Shown here: positions 59,714 to 64,000 of the stretch, piece after piece
Position numbering within the stretch: the first letter of the stretch is position 1
Layout of the letters: each line of letters opens with the position of its first letter
Assembly (NCBI GenBank): GCA_019155205.2
Contig: JAHNZQ020000016.1
Location: 1,323,876 to 1,387,875 of the forward strand
Direction: 5' to 3'
DNA from: Gracilaria vermiculophylla
Lineage: Eukaryota; Rhodophyta; Florideophyceae; Gracilariales; Gracilariaceae
Length of the DNA stretch: 64,000 bases
Made by a program: the position numbers and the translations under genes
Notes under the pieces: model-generated
Database searches by the model: none
What the model was told of the DNA's origin: nothing
The model's input: the letters and a program-made list of their open reading frames with translations, nothing else

Positions 59714-59819
59714 CGGCGACGGAGATACGTGGTGGTGCTTTTGAAAGTTTAGTACTTTAGGGGCGCGCGCGTTGTGGTGGGGCGCGCGCGGGCGGGCGGG
59801 CGGGCGCAGCGATCGGGCG

Positions 59820-60845
59820 ATGGCTGCGGCGTCGGGGCGCACGGGCGGGCGGCGCAGAGCGCGCGCGGCGGCGGTGCAGGCGGCGGCGGCGACGGCGGGG
59901 CGGGCGGCGGCGGTGGGTGCGGCGCTGGCGCTGGCGGCGGCGGTGGGGCTGGCGCTGGCGGAGGGGCGCGGCGGGGGGCGCGAGCGGGCGCTGGCGGCGC
60001 CGGCGCGCGGGCACGTCGGGGCGCTGCTGCACGCGCAGGCGCTGTCGCACCTGGCGTTCCACTCGGACGCGGTGAAGGTGCGGCTGGCGCGGCTGTTCCC
60101 GGCGTTCGGGGCGGCGGCGGTGGTGGGGGTGGAGTGGGGCGGCGAGGCGTTCGCGCTGGCGGCGCGCGGCTACCGCGTGTACGCCATCGAGCCGGCGCGC
60201 GCGTTCGCGGAGCACGTGCGGCGCACGGCGGCGGCGCACGCGCGGTGGAACGTGACGGTGGCGCAGGTGGCGGCGGGCAACGCGTCGCGCGGCACGACGG
60301 TGGTGGCGTACGACAACGCGGGCGTGCGCGAGACGGCGGCGCTGATGCGCGTGGACGACGTGGTGCGCGGCGACGCGCTGGGCGTGCTGTCGGCGGACAT
60401 CCAGGGCGACGAGCTGCACGTGGTGCAGGGCGCGCGGCGGCTGCTGGCCGGCGCGGCGCGCGCGCCGCGCGGCGGCGCCGCGTCGCTGTGGGTGGAGGCC
60501 ATCGCGTGCAACGCCAAGGTGCTGCGCCTGCTGCGCCTGCTGGACGCGCACTACGCCGCCTTCGACTTTGTGCCGTGGGGGCTGCCCGCCGACGCGCCGC
60601 GCGCCGCCGCGCCGCCGCCCGCGCTGCGCAGCTACGCGCTGCACCGCGCGCGCCCCGCGCCGCACCACCGCTACGTGCGCTGGCTGTGTCGCCGCCGCGC
60701 CGCCGCCTTCCGCTGGCTGCAGACCGACCTGCTGTTCGTGCGCCGCGACCTGCTCACGCCGCGCGTGCTGGCGCGCCTGCGCGCGCTGCACCGCCTCTGC
60801 CGCGTCGCGCGCTGCCAGCTGCGCCAGCTGCTGCGCCACTCGTAA
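59820..60845 (+). CDS. Type II membrane FkbM-like methyltransferase
   Basis: 341 aa with ATG at 59820. A short basic start, then one membrane span (AAVGAALALAAAVGLALAEG) as signal anchor. The rest is a Rossmann methyltransferase of FkbM type: AAVVGVEWGGEAFALAARGY in the SAM-binding position, the acidic RVYAIEPARAFAEH, a variable middle, and GVLSADIQGDELHVVQGARR, the family's K/S-x-D-x-QG-x-E block. FkbM-like enzymes O-methylate sugars and polyketides. A Golgi-lumen sugar methyltransferase is a reasonable inference for an alga with methylated wall glycans. Codon use is extremely GC-rich. Converges with the TPP gene (126 bp between stops). Confidence 0.7.
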   Translation: MAAASGRTGGRRRARAAAVQAAAATAGRAAAVGAALALAAAVGLALAEGRGGGRERALAAPARGHVGALLHAQALSHLAFHSDAVKVRLARLFPAFGAAAVVGVEWGGEAFALAARGYRVYAIEPARAFAEHVRRTAAAHARWNVTVAQVAAGNASRGTTVVAYDNAGVRETAALMRVDDVVRGDALGVLSADIQGDELHVVQGARRLLAGAARAPRGGAASLWVEAIACNAKVLRLLRLLDAHYAAFDFVPWGLPADAPRAAAPPPALRSYALHRARPAPHHRYVRWLCRRRAAAFRWLQTDLLFVRRDLLTPRVLARLRALHRLCRVARCQLRQLLRHS

Positions 60846-60971
60846 CAACCAAAGCAAGTGCTGCACCGCCGCCGCCCACGCGCCCCCCCCCCCCCCCCAC
60901 CGCCTCCCCCCGCGCCCAACCGCCCCCGTGTGCGCGTCGACGCTTTACGCTTTTGGTGCTGCTCAACTACG

Positions 60972-62048
60972 CTACGACATGTGCTCCAGCTGCGCCTCCA
61001 GCAGCGCGTCGCTCGCAAAGCGCATCAAAAACGCGCGCACCTCCGCCGGGTCGTGCAGCCGCAGGTCGGCGTGCGTGCGGCGCGGCGCGCTGCCGTCGTC
61101 CACCACGATGGACAGCCCCCCCCCGCGCAGCACCTTGAACGCGTCCTCGTCCGTGGTGTCGTCGCCAATGTAGATGGGCAGCACGTGCGCGCCGTCCAGC
61201 TGCAGCACCTGCAGCAGGTACTGCACGGCGCGCCCCTTGTGCCAGTCCATGCGCGGGCGCACCTCGTACACCTTCTTGCCGTGCGTGAGGCGCAGCCCGT
61301 GCGCGCGCGCCACGCGCTCCACCAGCGGCGCCATCTGCGCCGCGTGCGCCGGCTGGCAGCGGCGGTAGTGCAGCGACACGGACAGCAGGTTGTCCTCCAC
61401 CGACGCGCCGCCAAAGCGCTCGGCCAGGCGCGCCAGCTCGGCGCGCGCGGCGCGCAGCGCCGGCAGCGCGCCGGCCGCCACGCGGTGCGACACGTTGCCG
61501 TGCGGCGCCTCGATGTCGAAGCCGTGCGAGCCGGCGTAGATGAGCCCGCGCACGTCCACCAGCGCGCGCACCTTGTCCTTGGAGCGGCCGGACACGATGG
61601 CCACCGTGAAGCGCGACGAGATGAGGCGCAGCGCGCGGCGCGTGGGCTCGGGCAGCAGCGCGCGCTCGGGGTCGTCCACGATGGGCGACAGCGTGCCGTC
61701 GTAGTCGAGGAAGAACACCACGCGGCGCCGCTGGTGCGCCAGCTGCGCCACCAGCTTGTCCACCGCGTCGAGCGCGTGCGGCAGCGACGCGGCGGCGCGC
61801 GGCGCGAACGGCAGCGCGGCGGCGGGCGTGCTGTCGCTGGCGTGTGCGCCGGTGGAGGCGCACTCTGCGTCAGTGGGCGGCGACGCCGTGGCGCTTGTCG
61901 ACATCCAGGAGGGAGGGGCAGGAGGCGGAGGCGAAGAGGCGGAGGGGGAGGGGGGGGGGGAGGAGCAGCAGCAGCAGCGCAGTGCAACGAAGGCGGGACG
62001 GTGTGAGCGGCGGGGGGGGGAAGGGGGCGGCGAGTCGGTTGCGCTCAT
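60972..62048 (-). CDS. TPP: Trehalose-6-phosphate phosphatase
   Basis: 358 aa from ATG 62048 (MSATDSPPPS); an internal Met at 49 (MSTSATASPP) is a possible start. A Ser/Pro/Ala-rich N terminus with a CCCC run is followed by a HAD-superfamily phosphatase. Motif I is FFLDYDGTLSPIVDDP (catalytic Asp at 115), motif II VAIVSGRSKDKV, the substrate loop YAGSHGFDI, and motif IV PIYIGDDTTDEDAFKVL. The enzyme removes phosphate from trehalose-6-phosphate. There is no fused synthase (GT20) domain, so it is a free-standing TPP. The 3' neighbour converges; the HEAT-like gene lies 113 bp upstream on the same strand. Confidence 0.9.
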   Translation of the reverse strand: MSATDSPPPSPPRRSHRPAFVALRCCCCSSPPPSPSASSPPPPAPPSWMSTSATASPPTDAECASTGAHASDSTPAAALPFAPRAAASLPHALDAVDKLVAQLAHQRRRVVFFLDYDGTLSPIVDDPERALLPEPTRRALRLISSRFTVAIVSGRSKDKVRALVDVRGLIYAGSHGFDIEAPHGNVSHRVAAGALPALRAARAELARLAERFGGASVEDNLLSVSLHYRRCQPAHAAQMAPLVERVARAHGLRLTHGKKVYEVRPRMDWHKGRAVQYLLQVLQLDGAHVLPIYIGDDTTDEDAFKVLRGGGLSIVVDDGSAPRRTHADLRLHDPAEVRAFLMRFASDALLEAQLEHMS

Positions 62049-62160
62049 GCGGCGGCGCAGTGTAGTGGCAGCGGCGTGGGCGGTAGCGGCGCCAACGGCG
62101 CACGCGCGGCCAATGGGCGCGCGCGGCGGCGCAATCTGCCCAAATCTGCGCGCCACGTGC

Positions 62161-62404
62161 TCAGCGCCCGCGGTAGCGCGCGGCGCGTGCGGCGTCGGCG
62201 GCGGCGTGCGCCACCGCGCGCGCGTCGTCGTGCGCGGCCAGCGGCAGCGCGGCGCGCACGCGGCCGCGCGCGTGCAGCAGCGCGCCCAGCGGGCGCAGCG
62301 TCTGGCGCCGCACGGCCGCGCTGCGCGCGCGCCGCAGCGCGTGGCAGCCCTCGCCGCCCAGCGCCGCCGCCGCCGCCGCCGCCGCCGCGCCCGCGCCCCC
62401 CCCC

Positions 62405-62444
<40 letters not shown>

Positions 62445-64000
62445 CGCCCATGTCGCGCAGCGCGTCGGCCAGCGCGCCCAGCGCGGCGGGGCGCGCCCAG
62501 CCGTCCGCGGCGGCGCGCGCCGTCGCGTGGCGCAGCGCGCCCGCGCACGCCCAGCGCGCCGCCCCCCCCGCCGCGCGCTGCATCTGGCGGCATACGCGCA
62601 GCGCGCGCTCCGCCACGCGCTCCGCCGCCGCGCCGCGCTCCCAGCACAGCGCCGCCGCCACGCCCTCTGCCACCACCAGCGCCGCGTGTGGCGCCAGCCG
62701 CCCCCCCCCGCCGCGCCCCACCGCCACCTCCGCCGCCGCCAGCGCCATCTCCACCACACACACCGCCATCGCCTCCGCGTGCTCCCCCCCGCCGCGCCCC
62801 ACCTCCATCGCCCGCTCCGCCGCCTCCACCAGCGCCACCACCAGCCGCGCGCTCACCGCCCGCCCCACGCGCACCCCCCCCAGCCCCCGACGCTGCCGCA
62901 CGCCCATGAACCCCCCAACCCCCCCCTCGTCGTCCAGCTGCACCGTCGCCCGCTCCCCCGCCGCCCGCCCCCCGCACATCACCGCCGCCCCCGCCGTCGC
63001 AAGCGCCCGCAGCCGCCCCAGCCCCTCGCCCACCCCCTCCTCGTCCGCGCCCCCGCCCCCGCCCCGCAGCTCGCCCTCCAGCCCCACGCACACGCTCGTC
63101 CCGATCATGTCCACAACCGCCTCGCTCTCGAACGTGCACATCTCGCTCACCATTTGCACCCCCACCGTGCGCACCCCCGTGTGCTCGCTCAGCAGCAGCA
63201 GCCGAGCGCACGCAACCTGCCTGTGCAACGCCATCATGCGCGTGCCCGCCCCCCCCCCGAGCACCCGCTCTTGTCTCCCAGCCGCGCACCGGCAGCAGCA
63301 CCTCATCAGCTCGCCGCACCTCCCCACCGTGCTGCCCGCCGCCCCCGCCTTGTCCCGCTGCGTCAGCACGCGCATGCTTCTGCCCATCGCCGCCTCCAGC
63401 GTGCTCCCGAGAAACCTCTCACACCCCTCTAATGCCCTTCGCCCGCTCTTCCCCCCGCCCTCCCCCACTTCACCCACTTGCTCCCATATGCCCATCACCA
63501 CACACACCACTTCCAGCACCTCATCCACCCCTGTGCTCCCCGTGGCACACAGCAATCCCCTGCAGTACGAGCCCATGCTCCCCACCGTTGCACCCAATCG
63601 CTTGAGCGCCTTGCGCCCAATCGTCGACTCCACATGCGCCCCGCGCACCACCGCATCCACGTTGCGCACAAACCCCACAAACCGCTGCACCTGCGTCCAC
63701 GACCGCGTCCATTTCGCTATCAACGCGTCCGCCATGCGCACCACCCTCTCCCCGCAACCATCCCCCTTGCCCCGCGTCCTCCCGCCTCTCGCTTCCATCT
63801 CCCGTTGCGCCAGCTTGGCCAGCACGTTGTCGTTCAACCCACGCAACGCCCACTCCTCCACAGCCGCTTGCACTTTCGAACCGCTTATTGTGCCAAACCT
63901 CAACACCACCTCCAATGCCGTCCACACCGCTTCGTCGTCGTCGTCGCTCACACGCTCCAATATCCGTCCAGCCATCCTTCCCACCCGCCGTTCGTCCTCT
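62161..64000 (-). CDS. HEAT/ARM-like helical protein, 5' end at or beyond window edge
   Basis: From ATG 63975 (MAGRILERVSDDDDEAVWTA) the product is about 604 aa. The frame is also open through to base 64000, so the true start may lie outside. Mostly amphipathic helices in repeat-like spacing (RKALKRLGATVGSMGSYCRG, ALHRQVACARLLLLSEHTGV, VVDMIGTSVCVGLEGELRGG). A poly-Gly stretch from a GCC expansion (around 62400-62450) interrupts the C-terminal part. No catalytic motif. Likely a scaffold of the armadillo/HEAT type; partner unknown. GC content reaches the highest values in the window here. Confidence 0.5.
62395..62452 (-). repeat. C-run and GCC trinucleotide expansion in a coding region
   Basis: A C-run followed by about 15 GCC units, encoding poly-Gly in the HEAT-like protein. 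Confidence 0.85.

Noticed and set aside
62045..63319. Gly/Ala/Arg-rich frames on both strands over the TPP and HEAT-like genes
   Set aside because: By-products of GC content above about 75%; the TPP frame has catalytic motifs and the HEAT-like frame has the better helical composition.

Overview
The window is nuclear DNA of a photosynthetic eukaryote. Three things support this. (1) Most genes are intronless, but several carry short spliceosomal introns (about 50-110 bp) with GTAAGT/GTATGT/GTGAGT-type donors and CTAAC/CTGAC-like branch sites close to a YAG acceptor. (2) There are eukaryote-only genes: TOM40, COX16, a GOS28-type SNARE, SMN, a Patched-like sterol-sensing protein, a bZIP factor, a malectin-domain protein and MRT4. 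(3) There are plastid-linked genes: an HCF173-like psbA translation factor, a KsgA/PFC1-type rRNA dimethylase and a TGD5-like glycine-zipper protein. A unicellular red alga, or another alga with a red-type plastid, is my best guess. This is inference and the sequence alone does not settle it.

Layout. 0-6 kb: MRT4, then two related C2H2 zinc-finger genes (ZNF1, ZNF2) on the minus strand, with a decayed gene copy and a 160-bp repeat between and beside them. 6-9.4 kb: gene-poor. 9.4-14.8 kb: small membrane protein / GOS28 / COX16 / MoCF-domain protein / TOM40, packed so tightly that tail-to-tail genes overlap at their stops. 15.2-16.8 kb: two decayed genes, one an RbfA-like copy and one an organellar-type asparaginyl-tRNA synthetase. 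17.6-29 kb: bZIP, RbfA-like, a four-exon zinc-finger gene, a Tudor-less SMN and a PELP1/RIX1-like protein. 29-38.6 kb: Patched-like transporter, a 94-bp tandem array, a chromodomain protein, a 16-bp minisatellite with an assembly gap, and tRNA dimethylguanosine methyltransferase TRM1. 38.7-48 kb: C2/arrestin-like protein, a two-exon secreted mucin-like protein made largely of repeats, and a p24/GOLD-like exon. 48.2-57 kb: CBM48 protein, TGD5-like, TauE/SafE permease, malectin-domain protein, plastid/mitochondrial rRNA dimethylase, a four-exon small membrane protein and endonuclease V. 57.5-64 kb: very GC-rich, with HCF173-like, an FkbM-type methyltransferase, trehalose-6-phosphate phosphatase and a HEAT/ARM-like protein that runs off the right edge.

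There is no operon logic. Neighbours are functionally unrelated, apart from an excess of organelle-directed products. The most informative feature is the debris: at least three clearly recognisable degraded gene copies, two of which have intact relatives elsewhere in this same window. There are also an inverted (snap-back) duplication that ends a zinc-finger gene, tandem amplification of a gene's 3' end, and a near-identical transit-peptide segment present at two loci 9 kb apart. GC-rich CpG-like domains (28-37 kb, 58-64 kb) alternate with AT-richer, relic-rich domains (3-8, 12-17, 19-25 and 38-48 kb).

Coordinates of spliced genes are the full span; exon limits are in the evidence. Many long open frames begin only at TTG/GTG. 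I moved starts to the first credible ATG.
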